Assembly (NCBI RefSeq): GCF_030149515.1
Contig: NZ_JASBRI010000024.1
Location: 124,001 to 188,000 of the forward strand
Length of the DNA: 64,000 bases
From: Maricaulis sp.
GTDB lineage: Bacteria > Pseudomonadota > Alphaproteobacteria > Caulobacterales > Maricaulaceae
Direction of reading: 5' to 3'
The notes below the pieces were generated by a model. That model saw nothing but the letters and a program-made list of their open reading frames with translations, was not told the origin of the DNA and did not search any database. Positions 1-8,144 of this stretch are shown piece after piece. Made by a program: the position numbers and the translations under genes. How positions within the stretch are numbered: position 1 is the first letter of the stretch; every line of letters starts with the position of its first letter.

Positions 1-1451
1 TCGAGCGCCGCGAGGCCGCCGGTACCGGCTGCAGGCCGGGCGTCAAGCAGTGCGGGACGCAGATCGGCCGGTGCCGGCGCACCCAGCCGCGACAGGGCGA
101 GGATATCCGGCACGACAGCGGCGCCATGGCCTTCGAACCAGGCGCCCTGAATGGCTTCGAACTCGCCGCCGCGCAGACGGTCTGCGGCAATGGCGATCGC
201 CATGTCCAGCGCCACCATCCGGCGCGGGGCGGGCGGCGTCCAATCCGGCTCGGGAACCACTGGGAGCATCGTTCCGTCACCCGGCTTGCCCTCGCCGACC
301 AGGCCGGCCGGCACCATGACGACGGGGTCGGGACGCGGCGGTCCGTCGACGAGCGCGTTGCGCCAGCGGCGGGCCGCGTCGACATTGCCCACGACAAGCG
401 CCGCCAGGGCGATCTCGTAGCCGTGTTCCAGCGTCGCCGCCGTGACCGGAAGGGTCTCGATTTCACGGCCATGATGGCGCGCAACATGGATGAAACGATT
501 GCCCCCGCCCGTGTCGGCCAGGAGCAGGCCCAACGCCCGGCCGGCGAGCTCACGGTCGCGGCCCTGCGCCAGAACGGCCTCCAGCGCATGATGCCGCTCG
601 CGGCCGGTCAGCGTCTCGGCCTCGGCAAAGGCAGCTGCCGGATCGGCAGCCGGTTCGCGATGGCGGCCACCCGCCTCGTGCACAACGCGGCGTAGCCAGG
701 CGGGTGCATCCTCGGCCAGCGCCGGCATCGCCGCATCGCCGCCGGCCAGATAATGCTCCATCGCCCATTCCAGCCCGCTATCGGCCGCGGGCGCATCATC
801 CGCCAGGGGCGTATCCAGGGTGATGGCGTAGAGACGGGCATCAAAGCCGGCATCCTCGGCCTGGCTGCGCGCCAGCTCGGCCGTCAGCTCGGCCGCGGCG
901 CCCTGCCCGCTCAAGGCCAGGCAGAAGGCGCGCACGCGCAGCCAATAGGCCGTGTCGCGCTGTTCCAGAAGCGCGTTGGCGGTGCGGCAGGCGCGGTCGG
1001 GCTGGCCGGTCGCAAATCCCAGTTCCGCATGCCACCGGGCCAGTCCGGGCATGCGGTTGACGCCGGGGGTACGCTCCAGAAGGTCGAAGGCATCGTCGGC
1101 GCCCGCGGCCACCAGAAGGCGTTCGGTGCGCAAACGCGCCAGACCGGCATCGCCGCGGCCGCCCGCCGGAGGATGGCCGCCGGAGACCAGCACGCGCCGG
1201 GCCGTTTCGGCCAGCGCCTCGCTTGCATAGCCGTCACCGTCGACGCCGGGCAGCCGGTTCAGCACGGCCTCGGCCATGTCGCGCCCGGTCCCCTCCCAGA
1301 GGCGGCCGGAAAGCGCCGCTCCGGGCAGGCTGACCTCCAGCGGATCGAGGGCATCGAGCCGCTCGACCTCGATCGGATCCTGCGCCGCCGCCGTGCCGGC
1401 CAGCAGCACGGCCGCCAGGCTAGCGCGGGAAATCGTCTTCCAACTCGACAC
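1..1451 (-). CDS. Secreted helical-repeat-like protein of unknown function (partial, 3' end outside window)
   Basis: The minus-strand frame is open without a stop from a GTG at 1451 to the left edge, giving at least 483 residues. The N-terminus has a signal-peptide pattern: a basic stretch, a hydrophobic run around residues 10-20 (LAAVLLAG) and an AAAQ cleavage site. The rest is Ala/Leu/Glu/Arg rich with repeated short helices, resembling a TPR-like periplasmic scaffold, but I do not recognise a named family. GTG 1451 is preferred over GTG 1457 because a GGGAG Shine-Dalgarno lies about 7 nt upstream of it. The start overlaps the end of the small membrane ORF at 1420-1560 in another frame, suggesting translational coupling. 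The C-terminus is missing, so no function is assigned. Confidence 0.7.
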   Translation of the reverse strand, partial: MSSWKTISRASLAAVLLAGTAAAQDPIEVERLDALDPLEVSLPGAALSGRLWEGTGRDMAEAVLNRLPGVDGDGYASEALAETARRVLVSGGHPPAGGRGDAGLARLRTERLLVAAGADDAFDLLERTPGVNRMPGLARWHAELGFATGQPDRACRTANALLEQRDTAYWLRVRAFCLALSGQGAAAELTAELARSQAEDAGFDARLYAITLDTPLADDAPAADSGLEWAMEHYLAGGDAAMPALAEDAPAWLRRVVHEAGGRHREPAADPAAAFAEAETLTGRERHHALEAVLAQGRDRELAGRALGLLLADTGGGNRFIHVARHHGREIETLPVTAATLEHGYEIALAALVVGNVDAARRWRNALVDGPPRPDPVVMVPAGLVGEGKPGDGTMLPVVPEPDWTPPAPRRMVALDMAIAIAADRLRGGEFEAIQGAWFEGHGAAVVPDILALSRLGAPAPADLRPALLDARPAAGTGGLAAL

Positions 1452-1560
1452 TGACACTCTCCCGGGTCGGCTCCATGCCGTTGGCGATCACGACCAGCGC
1501 GACGAACCCCAGTGCAGCCAGGCTCACGACAGCCGCCAGTCCGAACAGGAATCCACGCAT
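1420..1560 (-). CDS. Small single-pass membrane protein, 46 aa
   Basis: A 46-residue ORF begins at ATG 1560, preceded by GGAG about 8 nt upstream. Residues 4-26 form one clear hydrophobic helix (FLFGLAAVVSLAALGFVALV), followed by an acidic tail ending DDFPR. It overlaps the start of the downstream secreted protein by 32 nt in another frame, so the two are probably co-translated. It is divergent from aroK across a gap of about 108 bp. It is too short for family assignment. Support comes from the ribosome site, the hydrophobic pattern and the tight coupling. Confidence 0.5.
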   Translation of the reverse strand: MRGFLFGLAAVVSLAALGFVALVVIANGMEPTRESVSVELEDDFPR

Positions 1561-1633
1561 TCATCTCACTCCATGACCGCAGGCCCGGCTGCAAGCCGCT
1601 GCACCGGGCGAACGGTCATGAGCCTAACCGCGA

Positions 1634-1661
1634 TTGCGGCGATTTCCAGACCGTTTATACC
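1634..1661 (+). promoter_or_regulatory. Candidate aroK promoter
   Basis: TTGCGG (1634-1639) and TATACC (1656-1661) are 16 bp apart and resemble a housekeeping sigma-70 promoter. Transcription would begin near 1668, almost on the first aroK ATG (1669), implying either a leaderless message or use of the in-frame ATG at 1687. Visual match only. Confidence 0.3.
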
Positions 1662-1668
1662 GCTAGGC

Positions 1669-2208
1669 ATGACCCGCAAGCTGACAATGGACCGCACGCT
1701 CGTGCTCATCGGCCTCATGGGCGTCGGCAAGACCACGGTGGGCCGCCGCCTGGCGAGGGCTCTCGGTCTGGATTTCCGCGATGCCGACGAGGAAGTCGAA
1801 CGCGCGGCCGGCCGGTCGGTTTCCGAAATCTTCGACGATTTCGGCGAAGCGGCTTTCCGCGAAGGCGAACGCAAGGTGATCGCCCGTCTACTGGACCAGC
1901 CGCCCATGGTGCTGGCCCTGGGCGGCGGCGCCTTCATCGACCCCGAAACCCGCGCCGAGGTGAAGGCCCGGGCCACGTCGATCTGGCTGCAGGCGGATAT
2001 CGACACGCTGGTGAACCGCGTCTCGCGCCGCGACACGCGGCCGCTCCTGCGGGGCAACGACCCGCGCGGCGTTCTGGAACGCTTGCTCGAAACCCGCACG
2101 CCCGCGTATGCAGAGGCCGACATCCATGTCGATGCGTCGGCCGGCTCGCACCAGGCCACGCTGGACGCGATATTGCGGGCGCTGGCAGCCCGGGAGGCCG
2201 AGGTTTGA
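1669..2208 (+). CDS. aroK: Shikimate kinase AroK
   Basis: Cytoplasmic enzyme that phosphorylates shikimate at the 3-hydroxyl with ATP in aromatic amino-acid synthesis. The 179-residue protein shows the Walker A loop GLMGVGKT (15-22), the substrate-binding DADEE region (38-42), FREGE (63-67), the GGG turn (85-87) and the lid arginine in RDTRPLL (121-127). Length is normal for the family. ATG 1669 is used; an alternative in-frame ATG at 1687 would also keep the whole domain. The stop overlaps the TTG start of aroB by 4 nt (TTGA), the usual aroK-aroB coupling. Confidence 0.95.
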   Translation: MTRKLTMDRTLVLIGLMGVGKTTVGRRLARALGLDFRDADEEVERAAGRSVSEIFDDFGEAAFREGERKVIARLLDQPPMVLALGGGAFIDPETRAEVKARATSIWLQADIDTLVNRVSRRDTRPLLRGNDPRGVLERLLETRTPAYAEADIHVDASAGSHQATLDAILRALAAREAEV

Positions 2209-3308
2209 GCGAAATTCTCCGTGTACCTGTCGGGCTGGGAGCACGCAGCTATGACGTTCTGGTGGGCGCCGGCGCCCTGGCCGCCGCCCAATCGCGCCTG
2301 CCGGATTTCTTTCCACGCGGCCGCGCCATCATCGTCACCGACCGCAATGTCGCCGCGCTGCACCTCAAGACCGTGTCCGACCGGCTGGAAGCGGCGGGCC
2401 TGCGTGCCGATCCGGTCGTGGTGGAACCGGGCGAAACCTCGAAAAGCTGGGACGGTCTGGAACATCTCGTCGACTGCCTGCTGGACCGCAATATCGAGCG
2501 CTCGGAAAGCGTCATCGCCCTGGGCGGCGGGGTGATCGGCGATCTCACCGGTTTTGCCGCCTCGATCACCAAGCGCGGTGTCGACTTCATCCAGATCCCG
2601 ACCACGCTTCTTGCCCAGGTCGACAGTTCGGTCGGCGGCAAGACGGGTATCAATACCGGTCACGGCAAGAATTTCGTCGGCACCTTCCACCAGCCCCGCC
2701 TGGTGATCGCCGACATGGACCTTCTTGCCAGCCTGCCCCTGCGCGAACAGCGGGCGGGCTATGCCGAGATCGTCAAGGCGGCCCTGGTCGGCGACGCCGG
2801 CCTGTTCGGCCGGCTCGAAGCGGCCGGCGCAAGCGCCCTGGAGGGCGATGTGCTGAGCGCGGCCGTCGCGGCGGCGGTTGCGTTCAAGGCGAAGATCGTG
2901 GCCGAGGACGAGCGCGAAGCCGGTGCCCGCGCCCTGCTGAATCTCGGTCATACATTCGCGCACGCCTTCGAGGCGGAAGCACCCAAGGACGCCATCCGCC
3001 ACGGAGAGGCTGTTGCCGCCGGGCTCGCCCTGGCCTTTGCCTATTCCGCCCGGCGCGGCCTCTGCCCGGCGGAGGATGCGGACCGGGTCGCGGGCCATCT
3101 CCGCGCGGCCGGGCTTCCGGACGGCCCCGGAGCCCTTGCGCACGGCGACTGGGTCGCCGAACGCTTGATCGACCGCATGCGCGATGACAAGAAGAACCGG
3201 GACGGGCGCATTACCCTGATCCTGGCGCGCGGGATCGGCCGCGCCTATATCGATCGCGATACGGATGAAACCGACCTGACCCGTTTCCTGGAGACCCTGC
3301 TCAAATGA
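2205..3308 (+). CDS. aroB: 3-dehydroquinate synthase AroB
   Basis: Second enzyme of the shikimate pathway; converts DAHP to 3-dehydroquinate with NAD and a divalent metal. At 367 residues it has normal family length. Visible features are the NAD-binding GGGVIGDLTGF (108-118), IPTTLLAQVDSSVGGKTGIN (131-150), and predicted metal ligands E188 (YAEIVK), H249 (LGHTF) and H266 (RHGE), which line up with the known E. coli ligands. It starts at TTG 2205 inside the aroK stop. The stop overlaps the next start (ATGA at 3305), so the three genes form one operon. Confidence 0.95.
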   Translation: MSEILRVPVGLGARSYDVLVGAGALAAAQSRLPDFFPRGRAIIVTDRNVAALHLKTVSDRLEAAGLRADPVVVEPGETSKSWDGLEHLVDCLLDRNIERSESVIALGGGVIGDLTGFAASITKRGVDFIQIPTTLLAQVDSSVGGKTGINTGHGKNFVGTFHQPRLVIADMDLLASLPLREQRAGYAEIVKAALVGDAGLFGRLEAAGASALEGDVLSAAVAAAVAFKAKIVAEDEREAGARALLNLGHTFAHAFEAEAPKDAIRHGEAVAAGLALAFAYSARRGLCPAEDADRVAGHLRAAGLPDGPGALAHGDWVAERLIDRMRDDKKNRDGRITLILARGIGRAYIDRDTDETDLTRFLETLLK

Positions 3309-4588
3309 GCCTCGACTGGACCCTCATCGGCCCCGTGCTGGTGATCATCGGCCTGCTGTGCCTGTCCGCCTTCTTTTCCGGTTCCGAAACCTCGATGACG
3401 GCCACGTCGCGAGCGCGCATGCTGCAGCTGGAACGCGACAGGCATCACAGTGCCGGCGTGGTCAACCGGCTGATCTCGGACGGCGAAGGCCTGCTGGGCT
3501 CGATCCTGCTGGGCAATAATCTCGTCAACATTGCGGCCTCGATGGTGGCGGGGCAGTTGTTCGAACGCCTGCTGGGCGGAAACTCGGTGCTCTGGGCGAC
3601 ACTGGTCATGACCTTCACGGTGCTGATCTTTGCCGAAGTCCTGCCCAAGACCTACGCGTTGTCCAACCCGGAGCGGTTTGCCCTGACCGTGGCCCGTCCG
3701 CTGCTGGTCGCCGTGAAGATTTTCGCGCCGGTCGTGCGCGCGGTGCAGTTCGTGGTCTCCGGCACGCTGCGCCTTTTTGGCGCCAATGTGGAAGGCCCCG
3801 TCCTGTCTGCACATGACGAGCTGCGCGGCGCCATCGCCCTGCATCACGAGGAAGGCAGCGTGGTGAAAGACGACCGCGACATGCTGGGCGGCGTGCTGGA
3901 TCTGCGCGAACTGACCGTCGACGACATCATGGTGCACAGGAAGTCGATCGTGATGATCGACGCCGACAAGTCGCCCGCCGAGATCGTCACCGAAGCCCTG
4001 CACAGCCCGCATACGCGCCTGCCGCTCTACAAGGACGATACCGAGAACATCGTCGGCATCCTGCATGTGCGCGACATGGCGCGAGCCCTGCACGAAGCCG
4101 ACGGCGACGCCTCGCAGGTGGATATCGATGCCTTGCGGCGCGAGCCCTGGTTCGTGCCGGAAACCACCGAAGTGCTCGACCAGCTCAACGCGTTCCGCGA
4201 GAAGCGCGAACATTTCGCGCTCGTCGTCGACGAATACGGAGCCCTGATGGGGCTGGTGACCCTGGAAGACATTCTCGAGGAAATCGTCGGCGCAATCGAG
4301 GACGAGCACGACATCACCGTGGAAGGCATCCAGCCGGACGAGAATGAAAGCTGGCTGGTCGACGGCTCCGTACCGATCCGCGATCTCAACCGGGCGCTGG
4401 ACTGGGAATTGCCCGACGAGGAAGCCGTCACGATCGCCGGCCTGGTCATCCACGAGGCCCAGACCATTCCCGAGCGCGGACAGGTCTTCCAGTTCCACGG
4501 AGCCCGGTTCGAAGTGGTCGAACGCCGCCGCAACCAGATCACCCGGTTGCGCGTATCCGTCTCGCCCGACGATGTGGACGGAGGCTAG
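3305..4588 (+). CDS. CNNM/CorC (HlyC/CorC) family membrane protein
   Basis: A 427-residue inner-membrane protein with an N-terminal DUF21/CNNM transmembrane domain (about residues 1-155; four hydrophobic segments, motifs FSGSETSMTA and EVLPKTYAL), a cytoplasmic CBS pair (about 200-330; ends VDEYGALMGLVTLEDILEEI) and a C-terminal CorC_HlyC domain (about 340-420). The family is linked to Mg/Co ion efflux or homeostasis; older haemolysin names are not functionally reliable. Its start overlaps the aroB stop by 4 nt. Its stop codon overlaps that of the convergent bolA gene. Confidence 0.9.
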   Translation: MSLDWTLIGPVLVIIGLLCLSAFFSGSETSMTATSRARMLQLERDRHHSAGVVNRLISDGEGLLGSILLGNNLVNIAASMVAGQLFERLLGGNSVLWATLVMTFTVLIFAEVLPKTYALSNPERFALTVARPLLVAVKIFAPVVRAVQFVVSGTLRLFGANVEGPVLSAHDELRGAIALHHEEGSVVKDDRDMLGGVLDLRELTVDDIMVHRKSIVMIDADKSPAEIVTEALHSPHTRLPLYKDDTENIVGILHVRDMARALHEADGDASQVDIDALRREPWFVPETTEVLDQLNAFREKREHFALVVDEYGALMGLVTLEDILEEIVGAIEDEHDITVEGIQPDENESWLVDGSVPIRDLNRALDWELPDEEAVTIAGLVIHEAQTIPERGQVFQFHGARFEVVERRRNQITRLRVSVSPDDVDGG

Positions 4589-4860
4589 GCGTTTTCACCC
4601 GGCGCCCTGGCCTTGATCGCCAGGGCGTGTACCGGTCCCGCCAGCTCCCCGGCGAGCGCGTCATTGACCAGCCGGTGCCGCGCGACACGGCTCAGCCCGG
4701 CGAATCGCGGCGACACGATGTCCACGGTGAAATGACTTTCCCCGCCCGGACGCGCACCGGCATGACCGGCATGCAGGTGGCTGTCATCGCTGACCTGAAG
4801 CGCCAAAGGCGCCAGTTTTTCACGCAATCGGGACTCGATCCGATCCCTTACAGATCCCAT
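4585..4860 (-). CDS. bolA: BolA family protein
   Basis: A 91-residue BolA-fold protein starting at ATG 4860. It shows the typical N-terminal helix (RDRIESRLREKL), the conserved HLHAGH histidine region, SHFTVDIVSPRFAGLSRVAR and the end HALAIKARAP. BolA proteins pair with monothiol glutaredoxins in iron-sulfur handling and affect cell shape and stress responses; the partner is not in this window. It converges with the CorC gene, sharing two bases of stop codon, and is divergent from the J-domain gene at 4924, with only 63 bp for both promoters. Confidence 0.88.
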   Translation of the reverse strand: MGSVRDRIESRLREKLAPLALQVSDDSHLHAGHAGARPGGESHFTVDIVSPRFAGLSRVARHRLVNDALAGELAGPVHALAIKARAPGENA

Positions 4861-4923
4861 ATCCAGACCTTTCCACACCGGTTTCATTGCTGCTTTACGC
4901 ACGCATGCCCATAATTGGCGATT

Positions 4924-5538
4924 ATGTCGGAAGCCTTCCAGTACAAGCCGCGGTTCAAGGACATCCGCATCAAGCCGCCCAAGGACGAGCCGGCGCCGGA
5001 GGAGCGTGTGTGCGAATGGCCGGGCTGCCGCAGGCACGGCGACAGCCGGGCGCCCAAGTCCACGGACCGTCTCAATGATTTCTACTGGTTCTGCCAGCGG
5101 CACGCGGCCGAGTACAACAAATCCTGGAATTTTTTCGAGGGCATGAACGAGCATGCCGCTCAGGCCTTCCGGGAAAGCGCCGCCTATGGCCACCGGCCGA
5201 CCTGGAGCTGGCGCAACACGCATTCCACCAGCGCCAAGGCGCAGCGCGCCAGTCGCGATTTCGCCGACGGCTTCACCGATCCGTTCGGCATGTTCGGCGA
5301 CCGGCGCGACCCGCACAAGGACGCACCCCGGGAAAAATCACTTGGCCGTCTTCAGTCCAAGGCGCTGGAAACCATGGGACTGGATCGCGATGTGGAGCCC
5401 GCCAGGGTGCGCCGGCGCTATGCGGAACTGGTCAAGCAGTTTCACCCGGACGCCAATGGCGGCGACCGTTCGAGCGAGGAACAGCTGGGACGGGTGATCG
5501 CGGCCTATCAGATACTGAAGAATGCCGGCATGGCCTAG
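4924..5538 (+). CDS. J-domain protein with N-terminal Cys/His finger
   Basis: A 204-residue protein whose C-terminal 55 residues form a J domain with the HPD motif at 174-176, which stimulates DnaK-type chaperone ATPase. The N-terminal part has C30, C35, H38, C57 and H60, spaced like a metal-binding finger (CEWPGCRRH ... CQRH). The middle is aromatic and Gly rich. This architecture, lying upstream of cobS, is common in alphaproteobacteria; its client is unknown. ATG 4924 is chosen over the TTG 9 nt upstream because it starts the conserved SEAFQYKPRFKDIRIKPP segment. Confidence 0.85.
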   Translation: MSEAFQYKPRFKDIRIKPPKDEPAPEERVCEWPGCRRHGDSRAPKSTDRLNDFYWFCQRHAAEYNKSWNFFEGMNEHAAQAFRESAAYGHRPTWSWRNTHSTSAKAQRASRDFADGFTDPFGMFGDRRDPHKDAPREKSLGRLQSKALETMGLDRDVEPARVRRRYAELVKQFHPDANGGDRSSEEQLGRVIAAYQILKNAGMA

Positions 5539-5660
5539 GCCGCACAGACGTGCGCCTCAGCCCTACGGCTTGTCCGCCGACCGGGCGTGCGTTACGTCCA
5601 TAATGTTAGTTTACGCGGCCGCAGCAAACGACGGCCGCCGCGAAAGGCAAGACCGGTTCG

Positions 5661-6650
5661 ATGAGCGACAACTTTCCCCTCAACGCCCCAGACACGACCG
5701 CCGACACCAGCGCCCTGTTCGGATTCGATGCCGGATTCGACGTGCCGATGTTCTCGAAGGCGGATGAGCACACCCCCAGGATCGATCCGGATTATGTCTT
5801 CGATCCGGCGACAACGCGGGCGATTCTCGCCGGCTTTGCCTTCAATCGCCGCGTCATGATCCAGGGCTATCACGGGACCGGCAAGTCCACCCACGTCGAA
5901 CAGGTCGCCGCGCGGCTGAACTGGCCGATGGTCAGGGTGAATCTCGACAGCCATGTCAGCCGCATCGACATGGTCGGCAAGGACGCCATCGTCCTCAAGG
6001 ACGGCAAACAGGTCACGGAATTCCAGGAAGGCATCCTGCCCTGGGATCTGCAGCGTCCCGTCGCCCTCCTGTTCGACGAATACGATGCCGGCCGCCCCGA
6101 TGTGATGTTCGTGATCCAGCGCGTGCTGGAAGCCTCCGGTTCGCTGACCCTGCTGGACCAGACCAAGGTGATCCGGCCGCACCCCTATTTCCGCCTGTTC
6201 TCGACGACCAACACGATCGGCTTGGGCGATACGACCGGCCTCTATCACGGCACCCAGCAGATCAACCAGGGCCAGATGGACCGCTGGTCGATCGTCTCGA
6301 CGCTCAACTATCTGCCGCGCGAAACCGAAAACGCGATTGTGCTGGCCAAGATGAAGACACTGGCGGGCACCGAGGACGGCAAGAAGATCGTCGGGGACAT
6401 GGTCAAGGTGGCCGACCTTACCCGCGAAGCCTTCATCAATGGCGACATCTCGACCGTGATGAGCCCGAGGACCGTGCTCACCTGGGCGGAGAATTACGAG
6501 ATCTTCGGCGATCTGGGCGGGGCGTTCCGCCTGACCTTCCTGAACAAGTGCGACGAGCTGGAACGCCCGACCATTGCGGAAATGTATCAGCGTGTGTTCG
6601 GCGAGGATCTGCCCGAAGCACCGGTTAAGGCGGAAATCTCCGCAGCGTAG
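5661..6650 (+). CDS. cobS: CobS-type AAA+ ATPase, cobaltochelatase subunit
   Basis: AAA+ ATPase of the aerobic cobalt chelatase (CobN-CobS-CobT), which inserts cobalt into hydrogenobyrinate a,c-diamide in B12 synthesis. The 329-residue protein has Walker [10 protein letters not shown] (69-77), Walker B LLFDEYD (136-142) and the sensor stretch [12 protein letters not shown]. Length fits the family. Its usual partner cobT is not adjacent but about 6 kb downstream (12634). No cobN or other B12 gene is present, so cobalt chelation is a family-based inference; CobST homologues without B12 genes may have another role. Confidence 0.88.
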   Translation: MSDNFPLNAPDTTADTSALFGFDAGFDVPMFSKADEHTPRIDPDYVFDPATTRAILAGFAFNRRVMIQGYHGTGKSTHVEQVAARLNWPMVRVNLDSHVSRIDMVGKDAIVLKDGKQVTEFQEGILPWDLQRPVALLFDEYDAGRPDVMFVIQRVLEASGSLTLLDQTKVIRPHPYFRLFSTTNTIGLGDTTGLYHGTQQINQGQMDRWSIVSTLNYLPRETENAIVLAKMKTLAGTEDGKKIVGDMVKVADLTREAFINGDISTVMSPRTVLTWAENYEIFGDLGGAFRLTFLNKCDELERPTIAEMYQRVFGEDLPEAPVKAEISAA

Positions 6651-6696
6651 GCCCGGGCCGCTGCACCGCCGACAGGTTTCGTATTGCCGCCGTCAC

Positions 6697-6720
6697 ATAA
6701 TTCAATTATCGCTGAATTAT
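6697..6720 (+). promoter_or_regulatory. Candidate ArsR operator (8-bp inverted repeat)
   Basis: A perfect inverted repeat, ATAATTCA (6697-6704) and TGAATTAT (6713-6720), has an 8-nt spacer and ends on the first two bases of the arsR ATG. It is AT-rich against a GC-rich background. Position and symmetry fit an autoregulatory site for the winged-helix repressor encoded immediately downstream. Confidence 0.6.
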
Positions 6721-7078
6721 GGAATCCGAGACCGCCGTCCGCCGCCTCGCCGCCCTGGCCCAGTCCAGCCGCCTGAGCGTTTTTCGTCTTCTGGTGAAAG
6801 CGGGCCATGAGGGCCTGCCCGCCGGTGAAATCGCCCGGTCTCTGGCGATCGCGCCGAACACGCTGTCGGCGCAGCTCAACCTCCTGGCCCAGGCCGGCCT
6901 GGTGACGAACCGGCGCGAAGGCCGTTCACTGATCTATTCCGCGCAATTCGAGCAGATGGCCGAGCTGCTGGTCTATCTGATGGACGATTGTTGTCACGGT
7001 CATGCCGACGTATGCGGCCCCATTGTCGAGGCCGCCGCGCGCGGTGAGTGCTGCGACACGGAGAACCGGCCGGCATGA
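6719..7078 (+). CDS. arsR: ArsR-family arsenite-responsive repressor
   Basis: A 119-residue winged-helix ArsR/SmtB repressor. The helix-turn-helix lies at about 33-66 ([20 protein letters not shown]). The C-terminus has adjacent cysteines C91-C92 and C99 (CCHGHADVC), plus C111-C112. A CC...C cluster at the C-terminus matches the arsenite site type known from the Acidithiobacillus ferrooxidans ArsR rather than the CxC helix-3 site of plasmid R773. It overlaps the downstream acr3 start by 4 nt, giving a two-gene arsenite operon, and is probably autoregulated through the inverted repeat at its start codon. Confidence 0.9.
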   Translation: MESETAVRRLAALAQSSRLSVFRLLVKAGHEGLPAGEIARSLAIAPNTLSAQLNLLAQAGLVTNRREGRSLIYSAQFEQMAELLVYLMDDCCHGHADVCGPIVEAAARGECCDTENRPA

Positions 7079-8127
7079 GCACGTTCGAACGCTATCTGTC
7101 GGCCTGGGTGGCCCTGTGCATCGTGGCCGGCATCGGGCTCGGCCAGGTCCTGCCCGGCGTGTTCGAGGCGCTGGCGGCGCTGGAATACGCCAATGTGAAT
7201 TTCGCTGTGGCCGTGCTGATCTGGGCGATGGTCTGGCCGATGATGATTGCCGTCGATTTCGCCAGCCTGAAGCGCGTCGGCGACCGGCCCAAGGGCCTGC
7301 TCATCACGCTGGCCGTGAACTGGCTGATCAAGCCTTTCACCATGGCGGCGCTGGGTGTTGTCTTTTTCAAGCATGTCTTTGCCGGCCTGATCCCGCCGGC
7401 CGATGCCGACGGCTATATCGCCGGGCTGATCCTGCTCGGCGCGGCGCCCTGCACGGCGATGGTCTTCGTCTGGTCACAGCTGACCCGGGGCGACGCGACC
7501 TACACGCTCGCCCAGGTTTCGGTGAACGACGCCATCATGGTGTTCGCCTTCGCGCCGATCGTCGCGCTTCTGCTGGGCGTGACCGACATTGCCGTGCCGT
7601 GGGAGACGCTGATCCTGTCGGTCGTCCTCTACGTGGTCATTCCGCTGGCCGCGGGGATTGTCACCCGCCGGCTGCTCCTGCGCCGCGGCGGCGAGAGCGC
7701 CGTGACGGATTTCACCGGCCGGCTGAAACCCTTCTCCATGCTGGGCCTTCTGGGCACGGTGATCCTTCTGTTCGGCTTTCAGGGCCAGGTCATTCTCGAC
7801 CGCCCGCTGGTGATCGCCCTGATCGCCGTGCCGATCCTGATCCAGTCCTACGGCATTTTCGCCCTCGCCTACGGCGCCGCCTGGGCCTGGCGCGTCCCCC
7901 ACACCGTTGCGGCGCCCTGTGCCATGATCGGCACGTCGAACTTCTTCGAGCTTGCCGTGGCGGTGGCGATCAGCGTGTTCGGCCTGAATTCGGGCGCCGC
8001 CCTGGCCACCGTCGTCGGCGTGCTGGTGGAAGTGCCGGTAATGTTGTCACTGGTGGCCTTCGCCAACCGGACGCGGGACAGGTTCGACGCGCGGACTTCG
8101 GCGGACCGGCCACGCCGGCCCGCCTGA
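7075..8127 (+). CDS. ACR3-family arsenite efflux permease
   Basis: A 350-residue inner-membrane permease with about ten hydrophobic segments. It carries the ACR3 signature around C126 ([20 protein letters not shown]) and the late acidic residues E292 ([12 protein letters not shown]) and E319 ([11 protein letters not shown]) typical of ACR3. It exports arsenite using the proton gradient. ATG 7075 overlaps the arsR TGA, so translation is coupled. No arsC reductase or arsH is next to it. Downstream is the convergent 993-residue secreted protein, 17 bp away. Confidence 0.93.
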   Translation: MSTFERYLSAWVALCIVAGIGLGQVLPGVFEALAALEYANVNFAVAVLIWAMVWPMMIAVDFASLKRVGDRPKGLLITLAVNWLIKPFTMAALGVVFFKHVFAGLIPPADADGYIAGLILLGAAPCTAMVFVWSQLTRGDATYTLAQVSVNDAIMVFAFAPIVALLLGVTDIAVPWETLILSVVLYVVIPLAAGIVTRRLLLRRGGESAVTDFTGRLKPFSMLGLLGTVILLFGFQGQVILDRPLVIALIAVPILIQSYGIFALAYGAAWAWRVPHTVAAPCAMIGTSNFFELAVAVAISVFGLNSGAALATVVGVLVEVPVMLSLVAFANRTRDRFDARTSADRPRRPA

Positions 8128-8144
8128 AAACCTGGCATCCGCCG

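Noticed and set aside
753-1454. 233-residue plus-strand frame opposite the left-edge protein
   Set aside because: The minus-strand frame is open across the whole 1451 bp and begins with a signal peptide; the plus frame has no such features.
5539-5660. Cobalamin riboswitch before cobS
   Set aside because: The 122-bp gap is too short and lacks the conserved B12-box core; nothing similar lies before the TonB receptor either.
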